A stretch of 64,000 bases of DNA from Jingweiarchaeum tengchongense (GTDB lineage: Archaea; Nanobdellota; Nanobdellia; Jingweiarchaeales; Jingweiarchaeaceae). The stretch is taken from NCBI GenBank assembly GCA_038874075.1, contig JAVZDD010000001.1, forward strand, positions 124,001-188,000. The letters run 5' to 3'. Each line of letters begins with the position of its first letter. The stretch's first letter is position 1. The translations under genes and the position numbers were made by a program. Below are positions 16,717 through 25,679 of the stretch, piece after piece. The notes beneath the pieces are model-generated. The model did no database searches and had not been told where the DNA came from. It saw nothing but the letters and a program-made list of their open reading frames with translations.

Positions 16717-17263
16717 TCACCTTCGCCTTTTCAACAATGTATATTCCGTCTTGAAAGACTCTTCTATCAAGACCTCTAATCCTTGTTGCCCTTTCAATGT
16801 TAGCGGCTGTCTGTCCCACTTTTTCTATGTCTATCCCTTCAACGCAAATCTCATTACCTTTTACTTTGACATCCACTCCCTCAATAATCTTTGCTCTTCT
16901 TGGATTTCTTTCTCCCAAAAAATTTTCAATGATCAATTCGTTGCCTTGTAATTTGACATTCATCGGAAAATGGGAAAAGCATATTTTCAGTTTACATACA
17001 AAACCTTTTCTAACACCATCGAACATGTTCCTTATATGGGCAGCAAAGGTGTTCACCATCCTCTTCTCTTTTCTTGTATCTTTTGCTGCATTAATAATAA
17101 TTTTTTTATCTTTAATCTCAATTGATATATTCGGATATGCGAATTTTCTTTTTATTTCACCCTTTTCTCCTTTTATAACTAAAAAATTTCCATCCATATT
17201 CACATCTACTCCAGTTGGTATTTCTATTTCCTTATGGATTTTTTTCTTAGTAGACATAGGCAA
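16709..17263 (-). CDS. rpl6: Ribosomal protein L6 (uL6)
   Basis: 184 residues, two alpha/beta L6 domains. TTG 17263 is taken as start because GGTG lies 6 nt upstream; ATG 17257 is the alternative. Start overlaps the end of S8. Confidence 0.92.
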   Translation of the reverse strand: MPMSTKKKIHKEIEIPTGVDVNMDGNFLVIKGEKGEIKRKFAYPNISIEIKDKKIIINAAKDTRKEKRMVNTFAAHIRNMFDGVRKGFVCKLKICFSHFPMNVKLQGNELIIENFLGERNPRRAKIIEGVDVKVKGNEICVEGIDIEKVGQTAANIERATRIRGLDRRVFQDGIYIVEKAKVNE

Positions 17264-17636
17264 TTAAAACACCACCTAATTTCTTGTTTTTTGCTTCCAG
17301 GTGTGTCATCATTCCTTTATTTGTTGATACAATGATGATACCAAAATCCTTTGCTGGTAAGTATCTTTTTTCAAACTTCTCAATTTCATCAATTGTGTAG
17401 GAAAATCTGGGTTTTATTGCGCAGCATTTGTTTATCCTTGCGATCAATTTAACTTTAAAAATTCCACCTCTGTTGTTCTCAATGAATTCATAATCACCAA
17501 TGTATCCGTGTTCCTTCATTATTCTAAGTACTTCTTTTATCTGTTTCGATGCTGGTTTGATAATGCATTCACTTTTACCAGTTTTCTCAGCATTCATTAT
17601 GATTGTTAATGCATCTGCAAGTGTGTCTGTTTTCAT
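17247..17636 (-). CDS. rps8: Ribosomal protein S8 (uS8)
   Basis: 129 residues, normal S8 length; N-terminal DTLADALTIIMNAEKTGKSE and C-terminal IIVSTNKGMMTHLEA. Central 16S rRNA binder. GAGGTG 5 nt before the ATG, at the end of S14. Confidence 0.94.
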   Translation of the reverse strand: MKTDTLADALTIIMNAEKTGKSECIIKPASKQIKEVLRIMKEHGYIGDYEFIENNRGGIFKVKLIARINKCCAIKPRFSYTIDEIEKFEKRYLPAKDFGIIIVSTNKGMMTHLEAKNKKLGGVLIAYVY

Positions 17637-17638
17637 TC

Positions 17639-17878
17639 TTACACCTCGTGCCCATATTTTTTAAAACCTATTTCCTTTGCAATCTCCCTGAAGCATTGTC
17701 TACATACATTCAATCCATATTTCCGAATGTGTGCTCCTCTCCTTCCACACCTAGTACATCTCCTCACATCCTTACCAAATTTCTTATCCTTTGGTTTGTT
17801 ATATTTTAAAAATCGCTGTAATTTAGCAGGCTTCCTTACTAATTGTTTCAATATCTTTTCATAACTTGAGCTCGTCAT
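17639..17878 (-). CDS. rps14: Ribosomal protein S14, zinc type (uS14)
   Basis: 79 residues. The zinc ribbon CTRCGRRG...CRQCF is at about 42-63. Archaeal S14 is usually near 55 residues, so this one carries about 25 extra N-terminal residues (SYEKILKQLVRKPAKLQRF). The ATG overlaps the L5 stop as ATGA, which supports the long form. Confidence 0.9.
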   Translation of the reverse strand: MTSSSYEKILKQLVRKPAKLQRFLKYNKPKDKKFGKDVRRCTRCGRRGAHIRKYGLNVCRQCFREIAKEIGFKKYGHEV

Positions 17879-18390
17879 TTTTGAATCACTTCTACCCCAA
17901 AATTTTTCTTAAGGAAATCAATTACTTCTTCCTTTTTTATCATGTGTTTTTTTGATATTTTTCCACTCATTCTCTTTCTTTTTATCCTGAAACCAGGTCG
18001 CTCGAATGTAATACAAACACTTAGACCAATAATTCCTATGTTTGGATCATACTTAACCCCGGGTATGTGAATGTACTCTTCTATTCCAAATGAGAGATTT
18101 GCTCTCTCATCAAACTTTGAAATTTCTATTTTATTGTCAACTGCTTTAAATAATTTTTTGAGTATCTCAAATGCCTCTTGTTTTCTCAAAGTAACTTTGG
18201 CACCTATTTCAAGACCTTCTCGAATGTTGAATTCTGGAATTCTCCTCTTCGCTTTTGTTTTGATCGCTTTTTTACCTGTAATCATCTCTAACAGTTTTAC
18301 TGCTTTCTCCAACTTCTCTCCTGGTTCTCCGACACCAATATTCAATGTCACTTTTTCTATTCTTATTTCCCTCATTGGATTTTCATTCAA
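17875..18390 (-). CDS. rpl5: Ribosomal protein L5 (uL5)
   Basis: 171 residues from TTG 18390, which has GGTG 6 nt upstream inside the end of S4e; the GTG at 18399 is part of that site. MREIRIEKVTLNIGVGEPG is the archaeal L5 N-terminus. Binds 5S rRNA with L18. Confidence 0.92.
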   Translation of the reverse strand: MNENPMREIRIEKVTLNIGVGEPGEKLEKAVKLLEMITGKKAIKTKAKRRIPEFNIREGLEIGAKVTLRKQEAFEILKKLFKAVDNKIEISKFDERANLSFGIEEYIHIPGVKYDPNIGIIGLSVCITFERPGFRIKRKRMSGKISKKHMIKKEEVIDFLKKNFGVEVIQK

Positions 18391-19099
18391 TGTATTCACC
18401 TACTAAATTTATCATTGGTTTATCTGTGCCAATTACATACACGTATTCCTTGGATGTCTCGAAAATTTTACCTGCATCACTTCTTAAAATGACCCTTGCT
18501 GGGACCGTGTCCTTTGGTGGTATTATTTTCTCAATCACTGCAATCGTACCTATGTGCCTTCCAGAGGCAACAAATACCTTTGAACCTTCAACAAATTTGA
18601 GATGTTGTTTTATTTCTTGATTTGGTAAAGAAATTAAAAGGGAATCACCAACTTTATATTTATTATCATTTGTCAAAATACTTCTTCCATCATGCAAGTT
18701 TAGTTGTATCTTATTCTTAGGAATCGTTCTCTTTCCAATTATCTTGCATATCTTTGTATTTTCAGAAGCATCAATTTTGATCAATGAAATCCTACCTTTT
18801 CTATTGAGAATGACCCTATAGTTAAGTGCTAATTTTGGTATTGAAAGAATGTCAAAAAGACCTACGCCAAATTTTGGATCTTTTCTTATCTTAAAATCAA
18901 CTAAAACTTCACCTCTTTTCAGAATCTTCTTTGTTTCATCCGAATTTCTTGTAATTTTCAGTATATCTCGAATGATGATCAATAAAGGTATGCTTCTGTC
19001 ACTCGGGTGTGGTCCTCTCGGTTTTGGTGCAAACTTCACAATTTTTCTTGGAATCTTCCAAGCCTTCGGAATTGCGAGTCTCTTTAAATGTTTTTTCAT
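18383..19099 (-). CDS. rps4e: Ribosomal protein S4e (eS4)
   Basis: 238 residues: S4-like and KOW domains of the archaeal/eukaryotic eS4. N-terminal HLKRLAIPKAW and KPRGPHPSDRSIPL are diagnostic. GGTGTAAAAATG gives a clear ribosome binding site. Confidence 0.94.
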   Translation of the reverse strand: MKKHLKRLAIPKAWKIPRKIVKFAPKPRGPHPSDRSIPLLIIIRDILKITRNSDETKKILKRGEVLVDFKIRKDPKFGVGLFDILSIPKLALNYRVILNRKGRISLIKIDASENTKICKIIGKRTIPKNKIQLNLHDGRSILTNDNKYKVGDSLLISLPNQEIKQHLKFVEGSKVFVASGRHIGTIAVIEKIIPPKDTVPARVILRSDAGKIFETSKEYVYVIGTDKPMINLVGEYIE

Positions 19100-19101
19100 T
19101 T

Positions 19102-19491
19102 TTACACCTTTGTAATTTTGCTTTCAATCTTGCTTTTTCTCAATTTATCATTCAAATTTAATTCAACGATCATCAAATTTGATGGTTTCAATGGATAACT
19201 TGTCTTTGTTCCATCTGCTTTCTCAATCTTTGCGACATCAACAAAAACATTACCTTTTCTCAAATCAATTCTTTCAACAGTACCAACCATTTTCTTAAAT
19301 CTTCCCTTCATAATTTTCACTTTATCACCTTTACAAATCGTTACACTTCGTCTTTTGTACTTTGCTCTCAATTCCTTTGATAGATTAACAGATAAAAACT
19401 TCCTTCTAATATGAAGTGGGGCATTATACCTATACTTACGCTGCTTGCTTGGTTTTTTGCTACTCTTCCATTTTTTACTCCAATATTTCAT
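19102..19491 (-). CDS. rpl24: Ribosomal protein L24 (uL24)
   Basis: 129 residues with a KOW motif (CKGDKVKIMKGRFKKMVG) and the archaeal N-terminal APLHIRRKFLSVNLSKELR. Early 50S assembly protein. Clear GGTG site before the ATG. Confidence 0.94.
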   Translation of the reverse strand: MKYWSKKWKSSKKPSKQRKYRYNAPLHIRRKFLSVNLSKELRAKYKRRSVTICKGDKVKIMKGRFKKMVGTVERIDLRKGNVFVDVAKIEKADGTKTSYPLKPSNLMIVELNLNDKLRKSKIESKITKV

Positions 19492-19499
19492 TTTTACAC

Positions 19500-19931
19500 C
19501 TAAGCCACGATACTTGCAACTTTTGAAATATTTGGAAATCTTTCGATTACTTCCTTTGCGATTGGTCCCTTCACAATCGTTGCTTGAGGATCCTTTGTCT
19601 TAAGGTCTTTTAGCAAAATTGCTGCATTGTCTTCAAACTTTACCCTTAAACCATTCGCTCTCCTGTATTCTTTTTTCTGCCTAATTATTACTGCATTCAC
19701 GATCTTATGTTTCATCTCTGGTGTTCCATCTTTAACTACTGCTGTTATTATGTCACCAACACCTCCTGCAGGATATCTGTTTTTTACACCCTTGTATCCT
19801 CTTATAGATATTACTGTAATCAATCTTGCTCCTGAATTATCCGCCACTTTTATTGTTGAATTTACCGGAATTGCTCTTGTTACGTGTGCTTTGATTGGTT
19901 TAATACCAACTGTTTTTCTTCCTACACCCAT
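19500..19931 (-). CDS. rpl14: Ribosomal protein L14 (uL14)
   Basis: 143 residues; NSTIKVADNSGARLITVISI is the L14 signature. The N-terminus is extended by about 20 residues as in other archaea. GGGTGA before the ATG. Confidence 0.95.
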   Translation of the reverse strand: MGVGRKTVGIKPIKAHVTRAIPVNSTIKVADNSGARLITVISIRGYKGVKNRYPAGGVGDIITAVVKDGTPEMKHKIVNAVIIRQKKEYRRANGLRVKFEDNAAILLKDLKTKDPQATIVKGPIAKEVIERFPNISKVASIVA

Positions 19932-19936
19932 TTATC

Positions 19937-20260
19937 TCACCCTATCTTCTCAATAATGACAAATTTCTTTATTTTGCTTAAAGGTCTACATTCCATTATC
20001 CTTACCCTATCGCCTTCTTTTGCATTTATGCAGCTTGGATTATGAGCATAAACTCTTGTTTTTCTTCCTTCATATCTTTCAAATTTTTTTAGATACCTGA
20101 AATACCTCCACTCAACAATTGCGGTCTTCGCTGGCTTTGATCCAATGACTTTACCCTCGAACATTCTCCCCCTAACTCTAAGCTTACCATGAAAAGGACA
20201 GTTCCTATCTGTGCATTCCTTCGTTGGTACCTTTACATTTATTCCAATATTTCTTACCAT
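19937..20260 (-). CDS. rps17: Ribosomal protein S17 (uS17)
   Basis: 107 residues from ATG 20260 (GGTGATTTGATG); an in-frame TTG precedes it. CTDRNCPFHGKLRVRGRMF is the archaeal S17 region with two Cys. OB-fold 16S rRNA binder. Confidence 0.93.
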   Translation of the reverse strand: MVRNIGINVKVPTKECTDRNCPFHGKLRVRGRMFEGKVIGSKPAKTAIVEWRYFRYLKKFERYEGRKTRVYAHNPSCINAKEGDRVRIMECRPLSKIKKFVIIEKIG

Positions 20261-20264
20261 CAAA

Positions 20265-20528
20265 TCACCTTTTCAATCTATCCTCTGGTCTGCCAATTAA
20301 AAGATTCCCATCTATCCTAATCTTTCTACCTTCAATCTCAAATTCAAATATCGTGTCTTTTTTTGGAACCATTTTTTCCCTTCCCATTTGCTCGATTACC
20401 AGCATGTTCTTTGTCTCGTCCACTACTTTCCCTACAATTTTTTCGTATGAGTTATTTATGCTTTTCTTTACCTTCACTTTTAGCCCTATCAGTTCATGTC
20501 TGGTGATATTCTTCGGACTTATCATCAT
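20265..20528 (-). CDS. rnp1: RNase P protein component 1 (Rpp29/Pop4)
   Basis: 87 residues with the Sm-like fold sequence HELIGLKVKVKKSINNSYEK...GKVVDETKNMLVIE. It supports the RNase P RNA in 5' tRNA maturation. Position between aIF1 and S17 is the conserved archaeal one. ATGA overlap with aIF1. Confidence 0.9.
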   Translation of the reverse strand: MMISPKNITRHELIGLKVKVKKSINNSYEKIVGKVVDETKNMLVIEQMGREKMVPKKDTIFEFEIEGRKIRIDGNLLIGRPEDRLKR

Positions 20529-20833
20529 GAAACTTCGATAGTTTCCGGTGCAAATCCAAGTTTTACTAGTATCTCTTTTGCTTTTTTCCTGTGATCTCCC
20601 TGCAGTTCAAGTGTATTGTTCTTGATTGTTCCACCACATGCCAATTCTGTTTTCATTTTTTTCACGATTTCTTTAAGATCTATTTGTTTTGTGTCAATCC
20701 CTGAAATCACTGTCATAAACTTGCCAAATCGTTTCTTCTCTAATTTTATCATAATTTTTGTTTGCTCCTTCGCTATTATTTCACATGCACAAATGTCCTT
20801 TGGTAAACCACACTTTGGACATGTTTCACTCAT
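20525..20833 (-). CDS. sui1: Translation initiation factor aIF1 (SUI1)
   Basis: 102 residues. An N-terminal zinc knuckle (CPKCGLPKDICAC) precedes the SUI1 domain with KRFGKFMTVISGID and LACGGTIKNNTLELQGDH. Helps select the start codon on the 30S subunit. ATGA overlap with L29. Confidence 0.92.
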   Translation of the reverse strand: MSETCPKCGLPKDICACEIIAKEQTKIMIKLEKKRFGKFMTVISGIDTKQIDLKEIVKKMKTELACGGTIKNNTLELQGDHRKKAKEILVKLGFAPETIEVS

Positions 20834-21033
20834 TTTATTTTTTTCTCTCCCTTTAACATCAATATTCTTGCAATTGTTTTTTTAATTTCTTTTATTTTCC
20901 CTGGATTGTCCGGATTAACTTTACTTGCGATTTTTGTGCGAGCATTAATTAATTCTTTCCTGAGTTCCGAAAGTTTTTCATCTAATTCTTTTTCACTCAT
21001 TTTTCTGAGCTCTTTCATCCTTATTATTGCCAT
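20830..21033 (-). CDS. rpl29: Ribosomal protein L29 (uL29)
   Basis: 67 residues, helical hairpin protein at the tunnel exit. MAIIRMKELRKMSEKELDEK is the archaeal N-terminus; its start lies 41 nt inside the S3 gene. Confidence 0.9.
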   Translation of the reverse strand: MAIIRMKELRKMSEKELDEKLSELRKELINARTKIASKVNPDNPGKIKEIKKTIARILMLKGEKKIK

Positions 21034-21742
21034 TTGTCTTACCCTCCAACTCCTCTTGTTTTAATCTTTCCTCTTCTTTCTCCATTTCTTCTTTTTCTTC
21101 TTTCGTTAATTCTCCGCTCTCAACCTGAACTTCTACCTTTTTCTCTTCTACTTTCAATTTTATATCATCTGGCATTTCTACATTCGGCGGCAAGATTTTC
21201 ACAGTGACTCCAACTATTCCTGGAGGTAACAATATCGCCTTGAATCCTTTCAAAACTTGCGTCTGTGCGATTTGACCACATTTCGGGAGATAACCAGCAA
21301 AAAATCGCCAATAATTGGCTCTCTTTCCGGGCACTTTTCCTGCGATCTTAATTTCAGCTCCTATTGCACCAGCTTTCATTATTCTTTCAATGTTCTTGTG
21401 ACCTATTGCCTTGAAGCGAGAAACCCCAAATCTATAGAGTTGGTTTGCAACTCGCTCAGCCATTATTTGTGGATCGAGTTCTTGAACTTCAACTTCCTTA
21501 ACTTCAAGTTGGGGATTCTCAATATTGAATTTATTCTTCAGGGTTTCAACTATTTCATTGATGTTTGCACCCTTTCTACCCACAATTAAACCAGGTTTTG
21601 CGGCGTATATCACAATCCTAGTACCAAGTGGTACTTTTTGAATCTCAACATGACTATATCCAACATTCTTTAGTATTTCATTTAGATAATTCCTCACTTG
21701 AAATTCCTTCATCTTCTCTTTGATGAACTTGTGCGCGATCAT
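20993..21742 (-). CDS. rps3: Ribosomal protein S3 (uS3)
   Basis: 249 residues. KH domain (IVIYAAKPGLIVGRKGANI) and S3 C-domain (GVSRFKAIGHKNIERIMKAG), then an acidic Glu/Lys tail that overlaps the L29 frame by 41 nt. ATGA overlap with L22. Confidence 0.94.
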   Translation of the reverse strand: MIAHKFIKEKMKEFQVRNYLNEILKNVGYSHVEIQKVPLGTRIVIYAAKPGLIVGRKGANINEIVETLKNKFNIENPQLEVKEVEVQELDPQIMAERVANQLYRFGVSRFKAIGHKNIERIMKAGAIGAEIKIAGKVPGKRANYWRFFAGYLPKCGQIAQTQVLKGFKAILLPPGIVGVTVKILPPNVEMPDDIKLKVEEKKVEVQVESGELTKEEKEEMEKEEERLKQEELEGKTNGNNKDERAQKNE

Positions 21743-22197
21743 TTTTTCTCACTTAATTCGATTAAAACATTTGTCCCTTTACCATAACCGTACTTTTGCA
21801 TTTTTTTCTTTGAAATTCCTCTCGTAACTAATATCTTAGATATGTACAGTTTTCCTTCATCCATGTTATGGTACTTTGCATTTGCAATCGCATTTTTTAA
21901 GAGTTCTAACATGTACTTCGTGGGTTTTGTTGCATATCTGCCAGCCGCAATCCCCTTACGGTGTGGAACATCTCGCTTGTATCTCTTAAATGGAACTGCT
22001 CTCTTAAACTCCAAAACTTCTTCTAAAATCTTCTTTGCTTTTGAAACATCTTTCCCTTTGATCATCATTGCAATGTTCACACATTTCTTGAATGAGATTG
22101 GAAGTCTCCATCCTCTTGCACTTGCAACTTCTAATTTTCCCTTAACTACTTTAACCTCCTTCTTCTCTTTCTTTTCCTCTTTTTTCTCTTCTGCCAT
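21739..22197 (-). CDS. rpl22: Ribosomal protein L22 (uL22)
   Basis: 152 residues from ATG 22197; AGTGAG at the S19 end is its ribosome binding site and the GTG at 22206 lies within it. A Lys/Glu-rich extension precedes the L22 core (VPHRKGIAAGRYATKPTK). Confidence 0.92.
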   Translation of the reverse strand: MAEEKKEEKKEKKEVKVVKGKLEVASARGWRLPISFKKCVNIAMMIKGKDVSKAKKILEEVLEFKRAVPFKRYKRDVPHRKGIAAGRYATKPTKYMLELLKNAIANAKYHNMDEGKLYISKILVTRGISKKKMQKYGYGKGTNVLIELSEKK

Positions 22198-22202
22198 TTT
22201 GC

Positions 22203-22604
22203 TCACTTTATTGGCACGAATGCACTACCCCTTGTAGCACCAACACCTGGTGCTCCATGCTGAACCCTTTTCCTTGTTAAAACAAAATCTCCTAGTCTAA
22301 ATCCAATCATCTCTGGTTTTATTTCGATTACAACGAATTCTTTTCCGTTGTGAACAGCAAACTTAAGTCCAATCATATCTGGTAAAATTATCATCTCTCT
22401 CAAATTTGTCCTAATAATCGTATCTGCGCTTAATTTACCTTTCTTTATCATCTCTATCTTCTTTAATAATTTCTTCTGCTCTTCATTGAATCCACGCAAT
22501 AAACTCCTTCTTTGTCTTGCTGGTAAAAGCTTTGCAAATTCCTTTAAATCCATCTTTTTAAGTTCTTCAATTTCATATCCACGGTATGTAAATTTCTTTA
22601 CCAT
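22203..22604 (-). CDS. rps19: Ribosomal protein S19 (uS19)
   Basis: 133 residues; core REMIILPDMIGLKFAVHNGK and C-terminal RKRVQHGAPGVGATRGS. 30S head protein. AGTGATG before the ATG. Confidence 0.94.
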   Translation of the reverse strand: MVKKFTYRGYEIEELKKMDLKEFAKLLPARQRRSLLRGFNEEQKKLLKKIEMIKKGKLSADTIIRTNLREMIILPDMIGLKFAVHNGKEFVVIEIKPEMIGFRLGDFVLTRKRVQHGAPGVGATRGSAFVPIK

Positions 22605-22610
22605 TTTTCA

Positions 22611-23330
22611 TCACTTCTTCCCAGTTCTTTTAGCAGCTATGCTTCCAACTTTTGCTCCTGGTGGCTTCCTTCTTGAAACGGTTTTGTTCTTCTTCGTTCT
22701 TGAGCCTTTTCCACCATATGGATGAGCATAAGCACTCATCGCAACACCTCTAACAACTGGCCAGTATTTTCCTCGAGATTTCATTTCATACCACTTTTTG
22801 CCTGCTTTTATAAATGGTTTCTCGGTTCTACCTGCGCCTGCTATTGCGCCTATCATGGCTCTACAATTCGGATTAAAAGCTTTAAGTTCTTTTGAAGGAA
22901 GTTGGACGATCACTTTATCCGCTTCTCTGGTAATCACAGTTGCATAACCCCCACTTGCTCTAACAATTTTCCCACCATCTCCTGGTCTCAATTCAATATT
23001 AGATACCTGCGTTCCCTCTGGTATCTTCAAAAGTGGAAGTACATTACCAACTTTAATACTTGCATTGATACCACTTTCCACGACATCTCCTGTTTTTATT
23101 CCATTTGGCGCAGGAAGCAAAACTTCTTTTTTGTCTTCATATTTTATCTTCATCAAAGGCGCAGTTCTACCGGGATCATGTAAAATATCGACTACTTTAC
23201 CTCTAACAACATCTGTCCTTTCTTTTTCATCGAAGATCCTAAAACAAGCGTCCCCTAAGTATCTGAATCCATGAGTCCTAAAAACATTTGTTCCCTTTCC
23301 TCTCCTTCTTTGTTTTATCCTGTGTGTCAT
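22611..23330 (-). CDS. rpl2: Ribosomal protein L2 (uL2)
   Basis: 239 residues. The peptidyl-transferase-proximal motif VVRGVAMSAYAHPYGGKG carries the conserved His-rich loop. Primary 23S rRNA binder. AGGTGTTTTTATG start. Confidence 0.95.
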   Translation of the reverse strand: MTHRIKQRRRGKGTNVFRTHGFRYLGDACFRIFDEKERTDVVRGKVVDILHDPGRTAPLMKIKYEDKKEVLLPAPNGIKTGDVVESGINASIKVGNVLPLLKIPEGTQVSNIELRPGDGGKIVRASGGYATVITREADKVIVQLPSKELKAFNPNCRAMIGAIAGAGRTEKPFIKAGKKWYEMKSRGKYWPVVRGVAMSAYAHPYGGKGSRTKKNKTVSRRKPPGAKVGSIAAKRTGKK

Positions 23331-23338
23331 AAAAACAC

Positions 23339-23599
23339 CTAAATCAACTTCAGTTTTGTTGCTACATCTATCGCTTTGAATTCTTTATTTAATTTTACGA
23401 TTGCTTTTTTTTCTCCCTTTATCGTGAGCATTGTCCTAACATTATCTACCTTCACGTTGAAAAGCTTTTCAACAGCATTTTTTATTTCGTTTTTATTTGC
23501 CTTTTTGTCAACGATGAAGGCAAGTTTATTCTCTTTCTCCATTAATCTAACTACCTTTTCGGTTGAAATTGCATTTTTTATTATCTCTTCTGGTTCCAT
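23339..23599 (-). CDS. rpl23: Ribosomal protein L23 (uL23)
   Basis: 86 residues, full archaeal length; IISTEKVV-type N-terminus and the FNVKVDNVRTMLTIKGEKK loop. Tunnel-exit docking site for SRP. Confidence 0.93.
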   Translation of the reverse strand: MEPEEIIKNAISTEKVVRLMEKENKLAFIVDKKANKNEIKNAVEKLFNVKVDNVRTMLTIKGEKKAIVKLNKEFKAIDVATKLKLI

Positions 23600-23605
23600 T
23601 TTTCA

Positions 23606-24412
23606 TCACAAAAATTTATTTTTTAATTCCTCGATCGCTGATTTTGTCCATATCACAAACCTTCCTGGCTTCCCTCCAGGCGCTAGTTGTTCAACGTTCA
23701 AATCCTTTAAAATTACAGCATCGCATCCTGGAATATTCCTTGCAATTTTGTAAAGATCACAATATTTTGAAACAACGAAAAGTATCCCTTTTTTCTCTTT
23801 ATATCTCCTTCCCCTGAACTTACCTTTTCCTGCCTTTATCTTTTTCTCTTCAGTCCTTTCAAGCTCTTTTTCTAATCTGAAATTCTTTAATACTTTAATC
23901 AAATCTTTTGTTTTTTTCAGATTCTCAATTTTATCCTCGATGATAAGTGGAATTTCAGGAACATCATTTACCTTGTGTCCCCTTGATAATACGAGCTCTT
24001 TTTTTCCAGAAGCAGCAATCGCAGATCTTATTGCTTTCTTCCTCTCTTTTTTATTTATTTTTTTGAAGATTACTTTTTCTGTCCTTGGTGGATGTGCCTC
24101 TCTACCACCAACAGTATGTGGCGCAAAGGCTCCGACAAGGTGAAATTGCATTCCCCTCCTCATCAATGTCTTTCTTGGAGTTCTGCTCCTACCAGCACCA
24201 TAAACACTTTTGTATCTCCTTCTTTCTTTTGTTAACCAAACCACTTTCTTCTTTCCAGCTAGCTCATCTCTACCTTGTGTTTGTTTTTTATGTGATTCCA
24301 ATGCAATGAATACTCTTCTAATTAAATCTTCTCTTACTTCTTCACTAAAGTGCATTGGAAGTTCAACTTCGCCAATTTTTTGGCCATTTATCGAATAAAC
24401 ATTTGCGTTCAT
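23606..24412 (-). CDS. rpl4: Ribosomal protein L4 (uL4)
   Basis: 268 residues from ATG 24412, following GGTGCATGAA at the end of L3; a GTG at 24421 is inside that site. N-terminal NANVYSINGQKIGEVELP and the long tunnel loop (YGAGRSRTPRKTLMRRG) are typical. Confidence 0.93.
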   Translation of the reverse strand: MNANVYSINGQKIGEVELPMHFSEEVREDLIRRVFIALESHKKQTQGRDELAGKKKVVWLTKERRRYKSVYGAGRSRTPRKTLMRRGMQFHLVGAFAPHTVGGREAHPPRTEKVIFKKINKKERKKAIRSAIAASGKKELVLSRGHKVNDVPEIPLIIEDKIENLKKTKDLIKVLKNFRLEKELERTEEKKIKAGKGKFRGRRYKEKKGILFVVSKYCDLYKIARNIPGCDAVILKDLNVEQLAPGGKPGRFVIWTKSAIEELKNKFL

Positions 24413-24413
24413 T

Positions 24414-25412
24414 TCATGCACCTTTTGCTATATGGACAATTTTTGGCGCTTGTTGGAATGTTTTTCTGGATGGTCTAACTGCGAGCCTGAATCTTAAAAG
24501 TCTTTTCCTTGAGCCTGGTACAGAACCAGCAATGAGCATATAATCAGTGTTTACATTTCCATAATTTAAAAATCCACCACTTTTGTTTATCTCTGCTGGA
24601 TTGCTTGAAATTTTTAAAATTACTTTATTAAGTTCTGTTCTTGTCTGAAAGCCCATTTGACCAGCCCTACCAACACGCCATGTCTTTGTGTATGGTCTCC
24701 AAGGTGAGAGTGCTCCTGGTTTTCTTCTCACTCTCTTCGTCTTTCTTGTCAAAATCTTCATTCCATGTCTCATGATTGGCCCTTGTATTCCTTTTCCTTT
24801 CGTTACTGCGATAACGTCAACTTGTTCTCCTTCTTTCAGTACTTCATTTACTTTTATTTCCTTTCCAAGTATTGACCTGGCAAACTCAATTTTTTCCTTG
24901 ATATCCTTTCCACCAATTGCAATTTCAAATATCTCTGGTTTCTTTTTCAATTTTGCTAATCTTGGTTGTGTGTGTGCTAAAATTCGTAAATCGCATATTT
25001 TATTGATGTTTGCTTCGATTTTTTCAAATTCCTTTGCTAATTCTTTTCTCTTTTTGGGAATTTTTATCTTTCTTTCTAAATCTTTACTCAAAGAATCTGA
25101 TAGAATGTCACAAAAAACTTCTTTTTTACCTTGATCCATTCGATAGAATCTTATACCAAAAATTTTTAGTGGTGGTGTTTCAATGATTGTGACGGGTAAA
25201 GCAATTTCTCCTTTGGTTGGCGAATGCTTTCTATCATCAATTACGATCGCATGCGTCATTCCTACCTTATAACCTGCGAATCCGAGAATTCGCTTTTCTT
25301 CAATTTCAGGCCAATTCTTTATTCTAGGATAAATCCTCTTAGCCCTAACCCTAGGCCAATATGCCAAACTGCCCCTGTGTGGATATCTCTTCCTTCCTAC
25401 TTTATGTCCCAT
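24414..25412 (-). CDS. rpl3: Ribosomal protein L3 (uL3)
   Basis: 332 residues, first gene of the ribosomal operon. N-terminal GHKVGRKRYPHRGSLAYWPR and VTKGKGIQGPIMRHGM are archaeal L3. GGTG lies 6 nt before the ATG; a TATA-like box is at 25446-25458. The operon then runs without a gap to L14e. Confidence 0.95.
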   Translation of the reverse strand: MGHKVGRKRYPHRGSLAYWPRVRAKRIYPRIKNWPEIEEKRILGFAGYKVGMTHAIVIDDRKHSPTKGEIALPVTIIETPPLKIFGIRFYRMDQGKKEVFCDILSDSLSKDLERKIKIPKKRKELAKEFEKIEANINKICDLRILAHTQPRLAKLKKKPEIFEIAIGGKDIKEKIEFARSILGKEIKVNEVLKEGEQVDVIAVTKGKGIQGPIMRHGMKILTRKTKRVRRKPGALSPWRPYTKTWRVGRAGQMGFQTRTELNKVILKISSNPAEINKSGGFLNYGNVNTDYMLIAGSVPGSRKRLLRFRLAVRPSRKTFQQAPKIVHIAKGA

Positions 25413-25445
25413 GCATTACACCGCAATTTTTTAAATACCACTATG

Positions 25446-25458
25446 TTTTTAAATATTT
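25446..25458 (-). promoter_or_regulatory. TATA-like box for the ribosomal operon
   Basis: On the minus strand AAATATTTAAAAA, about 40 nt before the L3 ATG. A start 27 nt downstream would give a leader of about 13 nt that still contains the GGTG site. A second AT-rich run at 25427-25437 is too close to the ATG. Confidence 0.45.
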
Positions 25459-25679
25459 CTATCCCAGCCGCAGAATTCCGATCAGGTTGCGTATATTAAT
25501 AAATTTTGGGTAATTTAAAAAGTTTTTCTTTTTATCATAGTTATCATTTGATAAATACAAACCCATAATCTTTTTATAGTAGTAAATAATTACGAATAGT
25601 AAAATGAAGAAATGGGTAGCTCATCTTGAGTTTCTATTTATAGCTACGATTCAGATATCTAAAAATTCTGGGGATAAAA

